The position numbers and the translations under genes were made by a program. Below, one piece after another: positions 13,630 through 25,734 of a stretch of 64,000 bases of DNA. The DNA comes from Oreocharis arfaki. Lineage: Eukaryota; Chordata; Aves; Passeriformes; Paramythiidae. The stretch covers positions 397,245 to 461,244 of the forward strand of contig VZRR01011338.1 of the NCBI GenBank assembly GCA_013398015.1, given 5' to 3'. Below the pieces are notes generated by a model that made no database searches, was not told the origin of the DNA, and was given only the letters and a program-made list of their open reading frames with translations. Positions within the stretch are counted from its first letter, which is position 1. Each line of letters opens with the position of its first letter.

Positions 13630-16600
13630 ACCATGGGTCTATGTAGGTAGACATACTTGAGGATGAAGTGAATAGGATAACATCAGATCAGATTTAGGAC
13701 ATAGATTATGTGTGTGGAAACAGTTAAAATTGCTTTCTGACAAGTTATTTCCAGGAAAGCAGTGCCAACAGCTTGAACTTGCTTAGGAGTTGTTCCTCAA
13801 GTACCAGCTTCCTTTGTATCAGTACAGAACCTATTCCTTAGAAGTCTGATGCCTGACTGCTGTTTTTGATTAACTTCAATTACCAGCCACGTTCCCCAAA
13901 TTGGGTGTTTGAGGCTTGTTTCTGTCTTCTTGAACACTGTTGTCCTGGTAGTTTGTGTTGGTCTACTCCGTGTAAATGTCTTCAGCGTTTCCTTTCTAAG
14001 TCTCTAGAGTTTGCACCAATTTTCAGCCAAGCTACATCTCCAGGGTGTTGAAGTGTGGGGTAATTTCTGCAGGGGAGGAGCACAAGGGTGGTACCTGGGT
14101 GACTGGGAGAAGGGAACAGGAGACTCCTGGAGAAGTTATTGGGAGGTGGGGGTAGAAGGGAACTACAGGATAGAGTTGTTTTCATAGTTATTTTGACTTG
14201 CAGGATAAGCAGAGTTGCTTGACATTGGAGTAGAGAAAATAGAACAGACAACTGAAAACAATTTTTAGCAATACGTGTCTTTTTAGGAGTCTTAAAAGCA
14301 AGAAATCCATATATCAACTTTTTTTTTTTTTCTGGAGATGCTGTCTGCAAGACTAAAGAGCTCTTGTTCTACTTTTCATCTGATTAGGTTCTTTCTGGAG
14401 GAATAAGTATCTACAGCAATCTTGTGATACAAATCATAGAATTAACCTTTCTTTCTACTTCCAAATTCTGACTGTCCAAAGAGCTAGTTAGTCCCTAGCT
14501 CTTTATAGCTGAGCTTTAGCTTTTTTTCCTCCTTTCTCGCACTTAGATTTCTGACATATCTGTAGACAGCAGTCATTCCTTTCTTAGCATTTTTTATGAA
14601 CTTGAAGTCTTAAATCATCTTCTCTTAAAAACGGTTTTCTGTTTTGGTCATCATGGTAGCTCTTACATCTCCTTCAGTTTGGCAAATGTATTTTTTAGTG
14701 TGGGTGATGCTTGTGGTTGCTTTAGATGGGATCTTGCTGTGCTGTGTAAAAGGTTCCTAAAACTTGTCTAGCTACACCAGAAAAAACCTGTAATAGGACC
14801 CATCTCTGTCATGACTGTAAAGCTGTTGTGTAGTCCTCTTGTGTTTACTGGTGATATCCAAGTCTCTAACTTGTTGCCACCCCATCAACTCTCAACTTGT
14901 ACCAGAAACCCACAGTGGTGTTCTTACCTGAATGTGATCCTTCTTCTGCAACTTCATATGAGGTCCTCTGTTGGTATTGTGACTTCTGGATGCTGTCTGT
15001 CGACTTAAAGACTTAGGCATTTTCAGTAACAGCTTTTTGTGCCCATCGACAGACATTGAGCAAGTCACCAAAACATTTATTATCTCTATTGTTCATCTAG
15101 CAAAATCTGCTTGTTATGGGTTCCTGGTCCGTTTTCTAACCATACTGCACTTTTTATGCTACCTTTGTAGCCTCATTGATGCTGATGTTACAGCTGAGTT
15201 TTATGGGCAGTGAAGTAAGATGTCAATGGAAAAAGACTGGTCAAACCCATCCTTTACATTCCATTATACATCTATTTATTTTACTATTATTACACAACTA
15301 TTTACACTGGGTTTCAGTTTGCTTCCTTGTTTCTTAATTTGAAACATAGGTGGGCTGTAGAATACTGCTGAGGCAAAATTCAGCCTGGTGGTTTCTACAT
15401 GCAATTTGAAATACAGATGCTGAACTCCTACTTTCCAGCTACAGCACCCTATCCAATTAGACTTACTGCCGGACTTGCCAGTCCTTGCCACCAGTCTTTA
15501 AATTGTTGACTCAGTTCTCTTGAGTGTTACAGGCTGCAAACTGGGCTTTCCTGCAGTCCTGCAAACTTGTCAAAAGCTTCTGCTTTGAGAGCTGATATTG
15601 CAGCTGAAAACATGTACCTGAGATGACTGATCAGCTCACTGCTGTGAAAATCTGTGTTTCTTCAAGTGCCTCTGCGTGGAGCAATTTAGTGCTATATAGT
15701 CCATTTTGGTTTAGGTTTTGTCTCCTTCATGCTGTCATTGTGTATGATTTAGAAAGAAAAATACTCAGGAGGAAGCCCAAACAGCCAAGTAATGTGCCCA
15801 AGTAGCTTTGGGGTTTTCTGAGTGTTAAAGGAGGTGGTCTCTTAGACTATGGTCATTAAAGTGTTGCCTGTTTTGGTCTCAGTGCTGTCATTTGGGCTGA
15901 AGAGAGTGCAAGATGGCTGGATATGAGCTTAAGTGCTGGTTCCTTTTGTTCTTTAAGGAAATAAACCAGTAATCGCAGGGACTGTCTGCCCTTCAAAAGA
16001 AAAAACACATCCTGGAAATGAAACAGGAGAAATCTTACGAAAAAATGAAACAGGGCTATGTGGGCATGCAGTGTGTGGGGGGGGTGCAGCCTTTTTGCTT
16101 TGAACAAACAAGAAGCTGTTAGGTGTGTGCAAAAAGCTGATGGTATTCAGCAGGCAGGGATGAGCTGGCAGGTTTGTGTGTGAGGAAATGCAAGTTTCTC
16201 TTGAGCAACTAGGAGTGGATGGCAGCTTTAGAATAAGCCTGCAGGAGAGCCCTCTTGGTGCTCTGAGGACCGACTGCTTCCACAGCTTGGAATTGCTTAT
16301 GCATTCGGTGTTCTGCAAACAGCAGTTTTACATAAAAATCCTCCTGTCTTAGGGTCTGGGCAGAGGGTAGGCAAGGAAATTCTTACTTTTCAATGCAGAG
16401 AACAAGGCACGCCTTTAAAGCAGCAAGAGCAAATAGTAATAAACATAATTTTTGTAGCAATTTGAGTAACTGAAATAATTTTAAAACCTAATTTAATTTT
16501 TTTCCATCAACTACATCTTATACAAATAAATGAGCAGTTATTTTTAAGTATCTTGAATATAAACTTTGAGTGCATTCTAATTACTTTGGCATCTGTAACA

Positions 16601-17629
16601 CTGCTTTATGTAATCAAATATGGTACTGAAAGCCCTACTTTAGTGTTCAGCCAGCAGTTGCTAGTGGCAGACCTAAAATAGTTTCATATGCAAAAAAAGT
16701 CTTCAAGCTTTTCAATTTTTAATTTTGCCTTTGTTGTTCAGCCTTGTACATGAGATGAAAACAGATGGGAAGGGTTTTCTTTTAATATTGAGACAGAAGT
16801 GAGGAAAAATGCATTGTTACACTCAGGAAATGTTGATTTTTTTTTTCCCTCTGTAGCAGAGCATACACTTGCATGATGACTATTACCTCTTATTCTTGAG
16901 TTAAAAATTATAGGCTCCTAGCATTATAGCTCCTTTTAGGTCTGATTTAATAATTTAATTTGTCGTCTTGTAGAATGTAAAGGTAGATTAAGCATGGGTA
17001 TCTTATGTCTTGTTATGGTGGTCAGTTTCAGCATTTTAAAAAATAGTGTCAGTTTTGTACAGCTGTTGCTTCATACTAGCAATGTTTTTATTAAAGGATA
17101 AAGGAAAAAGTAAAATGCTGGTTTTATGTGCATTTGTCTAAATGGTCTGAAAACCAGGAAGACCTTTTGTAATGCAACCTGGTCCATAAAACCAGGGCCC
17201 AGAAGTATCACCTCGCTACCCAGGCAAAATGGGGTGTTCTAGGAATTATTGTAAATAAACTTCTACTGTCATAAAAGATATTCCATACTTGACGTGGGAT
17301 TTTTCATTTGGTTTCTTTATCTTTTAGTGTAGAGCTCTCAGGCATAAACACACAAATAATGTGTGCTTTCAAGTGAGTTGGGGTATGACCATGGCACCAT
17401 ATTTAAGGCTGGCATGGTCTCCATAGTGGTATGGGTTACCTACCTTGCATTATGATTGTCTGATAGAACATAGGCATATTTTAAATGCCAGAGAATACAC
17501 ATTTCACTGTGGCTTTTACTTTTTCTGTCTCATGTCCCTGCCCTGCTAATGGACAGGAAAAATAATTAACGTAGCATAATTGCTGACTTAGCTTTTCCTC
17601 AGCATTTTCTTGACATTTGGACATTAGCA

Positions 17630-17745
17630 GCCAGGTTGGATGAGCAATCTGGTCTAGTGAAAGGTGTTCCTGCCTGTGTCAAGGGGGCTGAAACTGATAA
17701 TCTTTAAAGGTCTCTTCCACTCCAAACCATTCTAAGAATCTATGA
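17630..17745 (+). mobile_element. CR1 LINE 3'-end fragment
   Basis: The block starts at ccaggttggatgagcaatct, passes through ggtctagtgaaaggtgttcc and tttaaaggtctcttccac, and ends at cattctaagaatctatga. This is the standard order of the avian CR1 3' terminus, ending in diverged ATTCTATGA-type 8-mers. About 116 bases survive, so it is severely 5'-truncated, as most CR1 copies are. It is sense-oriented within NUDT4 intron 1. Confidence 0.85.
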
Positions 17746-18773
17746 TCTGCGTGCTGTAGGAAGGGGTATAGCTTGAAAAATCAAGACCTATAAACAGCTT
17801 CCAAAATGGCTCTTTATTCATCTACAGAGGCAGTGTCTGCTTATAGCATATCCCTGCAGGCTCATACGGGGTTAAAGCTTGTGTTGATGTAAAAAAAATT
17901 GAATGTTAGGTTGCTGTTGGTAGGATTTATGTTGGGTGACCAACTTGGATACAAGACACTGTTTTTCATTACTTCCACAGAAAAGCAGCTTTCTGCGGGC
18001 ATTGCATATGCACCTTGTTTTCATGTTGGAATCTTTTTTGACAAATGGCAACTACTTGCCAGCAATGGAAGCTTACAGGTTTAGTGAGGCTGTGGGAATT
18101 CAACTGGCCACCATGGCAGAAAGCATCGGTCTTCATTCATAGGTCTTCAGATGCTGAAATCAGTCAACCATGAGGTGGTTTTTATTTTGAAACCTCAATT
18201 ATTTTTTTCCTATACCGATGGTATTACTTGTCTGTGCCATATGGATGTTTAATGGGGTGGATAGCTGCTCAAAGTGGTCTGAGGGGAGAAGAAAATATGG
18301 CTGTACTTATCTAACATCTGGCTCAGACGTCCTGTAACAAAACACTTTTTGCCCTGCTCAGAAGATGCTGTCTTTTTGAACTAATTATATTTATGTTTAG
18401 ATGCTTGAAAAAAATATCCTTTTAGCTTACTTGCACCATAGTAAGTTTACCTAGAGGATTTAAACTGGTGGCAAAGTTTCTATTTGAATTGCTTCAGTTA
18501 ATTCAGTGGTGCTCAAAACTTCCAAGTTACTGTGAAGTAGCAGAGTGGCAGACTTCTTCAGAAATATATTAATATCATAGCTAGCTATATATATCTGCCT
18601 ATATACATAGATATACACGCATTCTTATCTCCAGCTAGGGTTTGTAGACGTGTTTTCTTAAGCGTCTTTTGTAGATATGTGAGTTCACAGACCGTAGGTT
18701 GATGTTTATTTTTTTCCAGTCTTGTTTGTAGAACTCTTGAAAAGCTTACATTAATTCGGTGGCTTTTTGACTT

Positions 18774-18787
18774 AGTGCTTAAGCACT
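18774..18787. repeat. Perfect 14-base palindrome
   Basis: AGTGCTTAAGCACT is its own reverse complement. Short flanking arms (ggctt on the left, aagcc on the right) are also complementary, so a longer interrupted cruciform can be drawn. It lies in NUDT4 intron 1; no role is known. Confidence 0.6.
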
Positions 18788-21700
18788 TCGGTGAAGCCAA
18801 TGCTACAAATGTAAATACTTAAAAACAAATTTTTTTCTTCAAAGATATATCTCAAAGACAGAAAAGGCTAAAAGGTAACTGGTACCTGTCAAGAAATAAC
18901 CTTGTCAAACCTTTACCTGTAGCTGACCAGCTCTCAAAGACTTGGAACTCTTGTTTCTGACAAGTGCTTGGAAGCTGATCCCTTAGTCAAACAGATTATG
19001 TTGCTGAGTAACCAGTAAAGCCCAGTTCTCCTGCTCGAGATTAGGCCGTGGTTTCAAGTTAAAAAGAAATGGGCTGCAATATGAATTTAGCTCCTCCCCT
19101 GCTGCATTGTGGTTTCTCCCTTGGTCTGCATTAGCAAGCATGAGGGAAGAAGGTTTTTCTGGAAAGTGGATTGGGGAACTAGCCCAGCGTGAGAAGTAAA
19201 ACTTTTTACAGGCATTTGTGGGAGCTTTCTTGTTTGATTGCAGGTCTGGTTTTTCTTTTCCAACCAGGAGTCTCCTTTTGACATATGTCTGGGTGCAAAA
19301 TCTGCACCCTTCATTGCGCTGTGAGACCTGTCGCATCTGATTCTCCAAAGCATGGTAAAGCTTAGGGGGAGATCTAATGCTACAGGTGACTTGGGGTTTT
19401 TTTCTGTGAGGAAATGTGTTCTAACTGGCATGCCATAGTAGTACAGTCCTGTTCTATTCCTGGTTTGAACACTACAGCCAAAGAAAAAAATGAAGGATTT
19501 TAAATAGCCAGAGACGGCTGTATTTCAAATTCTGTATTGCTATAACATTTTAGCCAAATATTTGAATTAAATGTGAAATAAAATTTATAAAACAGTATAG
19601 CTTTAATTGCAAGTCAGAAGCAAAACTTCTTCCGAAAAAGGCTGATGTTTCTCTCCTTATTGCCGTATAGCCTTAAAGTCAGAAGGTCTCAAAGGAAAAA
19701 TAATTTCCAGATCTAATTTTGAAGTATTATAAAATTGTATCCATATCTCTTTATCGTTCATCTTCAGAATGGGGGTAAAGTTGCACTGACTAATGTCCAG
19801 GTGCTGTGTTGCTGCTTTGAAAAGTGATCTTTACTTGAAGTTGGGAGGATATTTCAGACTTTAATGAATTGTGTAGACAGAACCCAGTTTTCTGGGATGC
19901 ATTCAAGATTTGTGCTCAAATTAACAAGCATTAGGATTAATGTACTGCTAGTAAGCCATTCCTCTGCTGTTGTGCTAGCTCCTGTTCAGTGAGGCTAAAT
20001 CATCTTTTTAACCTCTGTCATAGCTGGGGATTGTTTTTCGGTCTAGTTGTCTTTAAAGTACTTTGCTAGAGGCTCTTGAATTGTTACAGGCTCATCTGAA
20101 ATTGGGAGGCTGCAGTGGTGCCTTTCTGCCCCAGTTTGTGCAGTGCTGCCCCTTGAATGGCTGTGTCCTGATGGGTGCTGTGTGTGCAGGCTGGACACTG
20201 AGCTTTAATGGGGAATCTGCTTCTCAGCCAGATCAGCTTCCTGAACTCATTATCCTAGCGTTAGGGGGAAGGTAAAGGTGTTGCAGTCTTGACTTTAATT
20301 AGCTCTTAGATTGCTGTCAAGTCTGATCCTAAGGGGTTTTTCACTACTTTACTGTAATTTTGTGCATGTTATTTCTCCATGTTTAAAAAATAAAATAATT
20401 TTGAAAATTAATGTAACAAATGAGGAGTTATAAGCAATCACTCAGAATCTTTTCAGGAAGGCAAACGTTCCTTACTTAATGCTGCCTGTGTAGCATTGCT
20501 ATGGCAAGTTTTAAAGCTGCATTTTCCAACCTTCTGGAGTCCAAAAAAAGGCAACGACATTCTAGGACAAGGATACCACATTAGCCTATAGGGGAACTGA
20601 GAAACTGTTTCAGAACTACTAAAATGAGGCAGTGATTCTTAAAATAGAGAAAAAAAAATCTTAGATAAAAGAAATCTCTTAACTACAGCATCAGGCTGAC
20701 GTATGCTCTCCAAGATGTGATGTGTGGTTTTGCCTAAAAATTTATACAGTTAATTCTGCAAATATGATCCAGTGTTAGAGATTATTTTCTTTGCTTCTCA
20801 ACAGTGTTCGTGTGTTGCAGTATTGAAAGTTGTTCCCTAGTGCTTTTAAGGAAGCTCCTGAGCTGAAAACAGTTGGAGGTTGGAACTGTTAGGGAATAGT
20901 AAAACACGTAGTGTTTGTATTGTTCCCTGAGCATCTGGTTTTGGCTGGTTTTAAACAAATCATAGGGCTTGACTGACCCTTTTGGCTGTATTAGGATTAA
21001 AACATCTTTCTGACTCTTTCAGGTGGTTGTAACTTTAGCAGATCAGGCGTGTAGGCTGAGTTTCCATACTGAGTGTGCTAAACTAGATTATATTAACCTC
21101 CATTGGAGTGGGTCCTGTCTCTTTCCTCAGAGTAGGCTTGGATGTTTTATCCTCTTAATGTTGCTGATGCCTGTGAAAATATGTATTACATCTAACAGCA
21201 TTTGACACTGTTTTGCACCTGAGAGGTACCTTTTAATGCCTTCATGATCTTTTCTATAATCTGACCAGTTTAACTCTTCTGAAATTTGTGTGTACTCACT
21301 TTTGTAGAGTTTGGGAGCCAAATCCTTTGTCTTCCATGCACCTGTCTGAGCAGTACACCTGAGCAATGTGGTGTTCTTTGCAGCTGAGTCACACATGCTC
21401 CATGGTCTTTTGGGAGTGAGGGGTTGATTCCTTTCCTCTTGGACATTGCTCCTTTTACCTGCCAGCTTTGCTTTGGCTGTCTCCATCAGGTAATTCAAAC
21501 ACCAAGTTGGACATAGCTACTGCAGTAATGGGAGCAGTGAGAGGGGAGAAAATGGAGTGTGCAATGGGGAGGACAGGAATAGATGGGATTAGGCTGGGAA
21601 TAGAGAACTTAAAGACATCTAATGACAAATAATTATTGTGGAATTGGAATGTACGTTTTCAACTGTAAGTTTTTCCTTCAAGTTGGGGATGACTTTGTTT

Positions 21701-24700
21701 TGAAGTTGAAAGAATCCAGCTATGGGGGGTTGTTCTGTCTAGCTAATTTAAACTTTACCTTTGCTTTTTTATGTAAATGGGTTTTTAATACAATTATTCT
21801 GGTAAGCTATAATGTCCTTCTGTTAAGAAGATAGAAAGCAATGATATTTTATATCAACTTAAACCATTTTCTACCTGTCTCGTGCTTAATTTGAAAAACA
21901 AATATCAAGAGGAATAGCTTGTGGTTATAATTTGTATTACTCTGAGCTGTTTCCATTTTGGTCTTCTGGAATACACAGCTACTAACTGTTTCACAAATGT
22001 TTTTGACTTGAGAACGCTAAGGAGGCCAAAACTTTGACATGTTTAGAAATTTTCAGTTGTTTGTCTGCAGGCTTAGCATTTATAGTGACCAAGTCCCATG
22101 ATGCTACCTGTCTTGTAATAACCTTTTTGGTTAACTGTATCATGGTTACGTGTATCAATAGGTGCCTATTACAAGTAGGCTGGCTAGCAGTTTCTCCCCC
22201 TCACTACACTCAAAGGTCATTGCTATTCCTGGACTTGAATGTGAGGTGAAACTTGGCTGGTAACGTTCAATGGGAGAATTTTTCTTTTGTTTCCTCGTAG
22301 CTGAATTTTGCAGCTTTACTTCTTCACTCGGCAGCATTATGGAAAATGGTGTCTTTGCCTTAGTCTCTGGAATAAGATAAACTTAGCAGTGTAACTAGAC
22401 AAGCAGATTTCACTGCCATACTCTACACTTTTTTGAACAAGAACTATCCACAGTAAGTCTTAGAGATATGGGAAAGGCAGTGATCATTAGCAAGTAATAC
22501 AACTCAGGAAGTCTTAGTCCTTTTTCTGCATTTGGGGATACAGGACACGGACTTCTTTGCATGGGAAATACTTTTGCTTTTTCTCTTCTGAGCCTAATGG
22601 GGTTATGATGTAAAATTTGGTGTGCATAAGCCAGAAGAAATACAGGTGTGTGAGATTCTGCAGTCTTTTTTTTTTTTCCAGTAGACTACTGTAATCTGCT
22701 TGACCATGAGCCTCCTCAGAAAAGACTGGATTTCCTGGCAACCTAGATCACGTTTCTCCTAGTTTGATTATCTTCTATTAAGAAAAGATGAATTGCTGCA
22801 TTTTTGCTGCTGATTTTTGCACCTCCCTTGGCAATGTCAACCAACCACAGCTTTTTAGTGTCTTCATAGTTAAATCAAGTTTATATTTACAGCCTGGTCA
22901 TTTAGTTACTGAAGGATGTATCTTCTGGCCACTTACAGCTGGAAACACCTGAAAACTACATGGAAGGAAAAACATCATACAAAAAACAAAAACATGGAAG
23001 GCTGCTCGATACTATGACTGAAAAAATCTGTGGAATGCTTTTCAGCCTTACCACACAATCCTGCAACTGCTAGCTATCAGCTCTTGTTGTTTGTTGAATT
23101 TGTTTGACACCAAGTACGTTTTTGATAGCATTACCCCAGGATGGATGCCTCATGTCCTAGTGGCTTCATGTGTTAATGTTAATGGGTAAAAAGCTGTGCG
23201 TCTGAGGATCTCGGGGATATATCTCAGTGGGATATATCTTTGATTCAGACTGTAAAAGCAGCAGGATCACAGGAGAATAAAGCATAGAGGGAAAGACATT
23301 TGAGAAAATGCTTCAGTTCCAGGGTTAGTGGAGGTTTGGATAGTTGCTGAAATGAATTCCCAGGCTGTAATGCTTGGGAGTTTATTGTATACATAGCTGT
23401 AAAGCCCATCTACAAGAGTTGTATTTTAATGTTGATTACTTGCTAGATGTATTTGTTTCTGCTTTTTTAAAAGGGTAATTTAAAGCTAATAGATGTACAA
23501 GCCCAGCTTGATGGTCTACTGATCAGATTAGCAGTAGTCAACTACTGTATATAAAGGCATAAAAAATTCCTGGCTTTATGCTATGCTGCCAGAATGAGCA
23601 ATCTGATTTATCCCATAGTAGTAATTAAGAGTTTTATGTTTAGCCTTAACTAAGCAATGAATGCTGATTTTAAATTGTTCTACCAAGCTGGGAATGATTT
23701 AATGTGATATAATCATCCTTTTGTCCATTATTGTTGCTAGCTTTCACATGACTGGATTGAGTGCTAGTTTCATCAGCAGAAAATAACGTTTAATGCTCAT
23801 ATCTGAAGTCTCAGAAGTAAACTCATAACTTGATTTTTGCAACTGCTCTTTGAGCACCGCTTACACAGTGGTTCTTTGTAGCGTTATAGGTGCTCCAGCT
23901 AAGTGTTGAAAAACATTTTCTAACATTACTTTTAGTAGAGCTGTGTATGCTCTATGAATCTTTTGTTAATGTCAAAGGATCCTACAAAACCAAAACCTTT
24001 GGCTGTAAAGATCAAGCTGAGATGCATTTGTGTCTAACCTGGTTGCTTTTGCTGAATATTTCTAAGTTTTTAGAGCGCTGAGTAAAATACTTGAGTTGAC
24101 TGAAAACATGAACATTTAGATCAGATGCTAAGAATGCTTCTGTACGTAATGATGTCTCTGCCCTATTCCTTACTTAGCACAGGAAGAAACTTTGGGGAAA
24201 TTAGTCCTACTCTAAAGGATTCTCCACTGTACTAATCCTGACTGCACATAAGATAAACATTACAAGACAGTATCTGTCAGCTAAGGCTCTTCCAGGTGCA
24301 CATCAGTATGCACAGGTATTGTTGCATTCACAAAGTATGCAGTCATCTGAATTACACTCTCAGTTCCTGTAGGTGAACCTTCAACCTATTTCCACGAGTG
24401 CCAAAGGGTCATAGGATAAGTGGTAATCATTTCCCTGTTGCTGTCATCAGAGAGTAATTTTCCTACTTAACCCAACAGGGGGTAAGTTTGAAGTCCATAA
24501 AGGTGAGGGCTGAGACTGTCACTTCAGTTGTCTGGCACCAGTTAAAACTATAACCTTTAGACTTGAGGTTCTTGTTCTAGTCTTTTAATTGCTTTTCAAA
24601 ATTCGACCACTGACCCTGCCCTTTTACTCCCCACAGTTGTCCTTTGACTTCAGGGTAGGGTTTATGTAAGTAATGCCTATAGTAGGATGCCTTTTACTAC

Positions 24701-25623
24701 ACAGATGACTGAATATGTACATCTTAGTAACTGGGATGTGTCTCAAATATAAGTTAAACTGCTTATTTCCAAGTGATCCTGAATCAAGGTCTTATTTTTA
24801 TAAACTTCTACTGCAAAATTACTCCAAATACAAGGCATCCTAGTTTGTTGGACAGGTAGCTAAAATCTTTTCTGCTCTGGATATTATGAAGGGCAGGTCC
24901 TATAGACAGGGGTTTTAAATTGGTGTATATCAATGACAGAACCAGGTTGGAGCAAATTAAGTGAAATCAAAGTGTCTTGGGGAAAAAAAAAGATTAAATT
25001 TAGAAGTCAAATTTAATGTGTTGTGCTTTTTTCCTCTTACATAAATGTTTAAAAGAAACCAAATTGGACAAGGGCCAGTGAAGTACTCTCCCTGTATTTT
25101 AGTTATGCAATATTGTAAGCATGTCATGCTAACGTAACACTTCAGTAACTAAAAAGAAGCTTGTTTCTGACTAAAAATTAGATATATTTTCAAAAGTTTA
25201 TTTTTAGCCAGAAGATGCCATTCCAGAAGAATTAATTTCTGTGTGATGAAAATGTCTTAATTTTCATAGTTAGCCATCTACATGATTTGAAGACTTAGTA
25301 CTGGCAAATATTGTTACTAGATTTTTGTTGTATGCCTTCTTTCTTGTGCACATTTTTCTGTGTTTTCCACATTGTGTCTAAGCATCCAATGAAAGTGTTT
25401 GTACAAAGGGTTTGGAATGACATTGTCTTGACTTAGCTGTATAAAACAGACTGGATGTTAACTATTTCACTCTTTTTTTCAACTCCTGATTGCCTGTTAT
25501 GTTTTGTCTCTAAAGTCTATAATCCATCTGGCTAGGTGAATAAGTGCATTGCTGAAAAAGCGGATAGTAGTGAGAGTCCTGACTTGCCAGCTGTATTTAA
25601 CAGTCACTTGCAATTATTTATAG

Positions 25624-25734
25624 GTGCTGTTGGTAAGCAGTAGCCGATATCCAGATCAGTGGATTGTACCAGGTGGAGGAATGGAACCAGAAGAAGAGCC
25701 GGGGGGAGCAGCTGTGAGAGAGGTGTATGAAGAG
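25624..25734 (+). CDS. NUDT4: NUDT4 exon 2 (residues 34-70)
   Basis: The exon is 111 bases, phase 0 at both ends. The acceptor is atttatag and the donor is GAAGAG|gtaaca. It begins VLLVSSSRYPDQWIVPGGG and carries the triple glycine (G50-G52) and the first two thirds of the Nudix box up to E69-E70, the metal-binding glutamates. The box is then interrupted by a 6.6-kb intron. Open reading continues past the donor for 61 codons but is intronic. Confidence 0.97.

Larger units (their letters stand above)
12266..25623 (+). other. NUDT4 intron 1 (approximate 5' boundary)
   Basis: This is the span from the gap to the acceptor of exon 2, which reads atttatag before the first exon base. The true donor is probably inside the gap or in the GC-rich shore just right of it. 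It contains a CR1 fragment (17,630-17,745), a 14-base palindrome (18,774-18,787), and a pair of frame-offset minus-strand open frames at 13,247-13,629 that could be a degraded pseudogene. The + strand is mildly T-rich, consistent with rightward transcription. No other gene was recognised. Confidence 0.75.
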
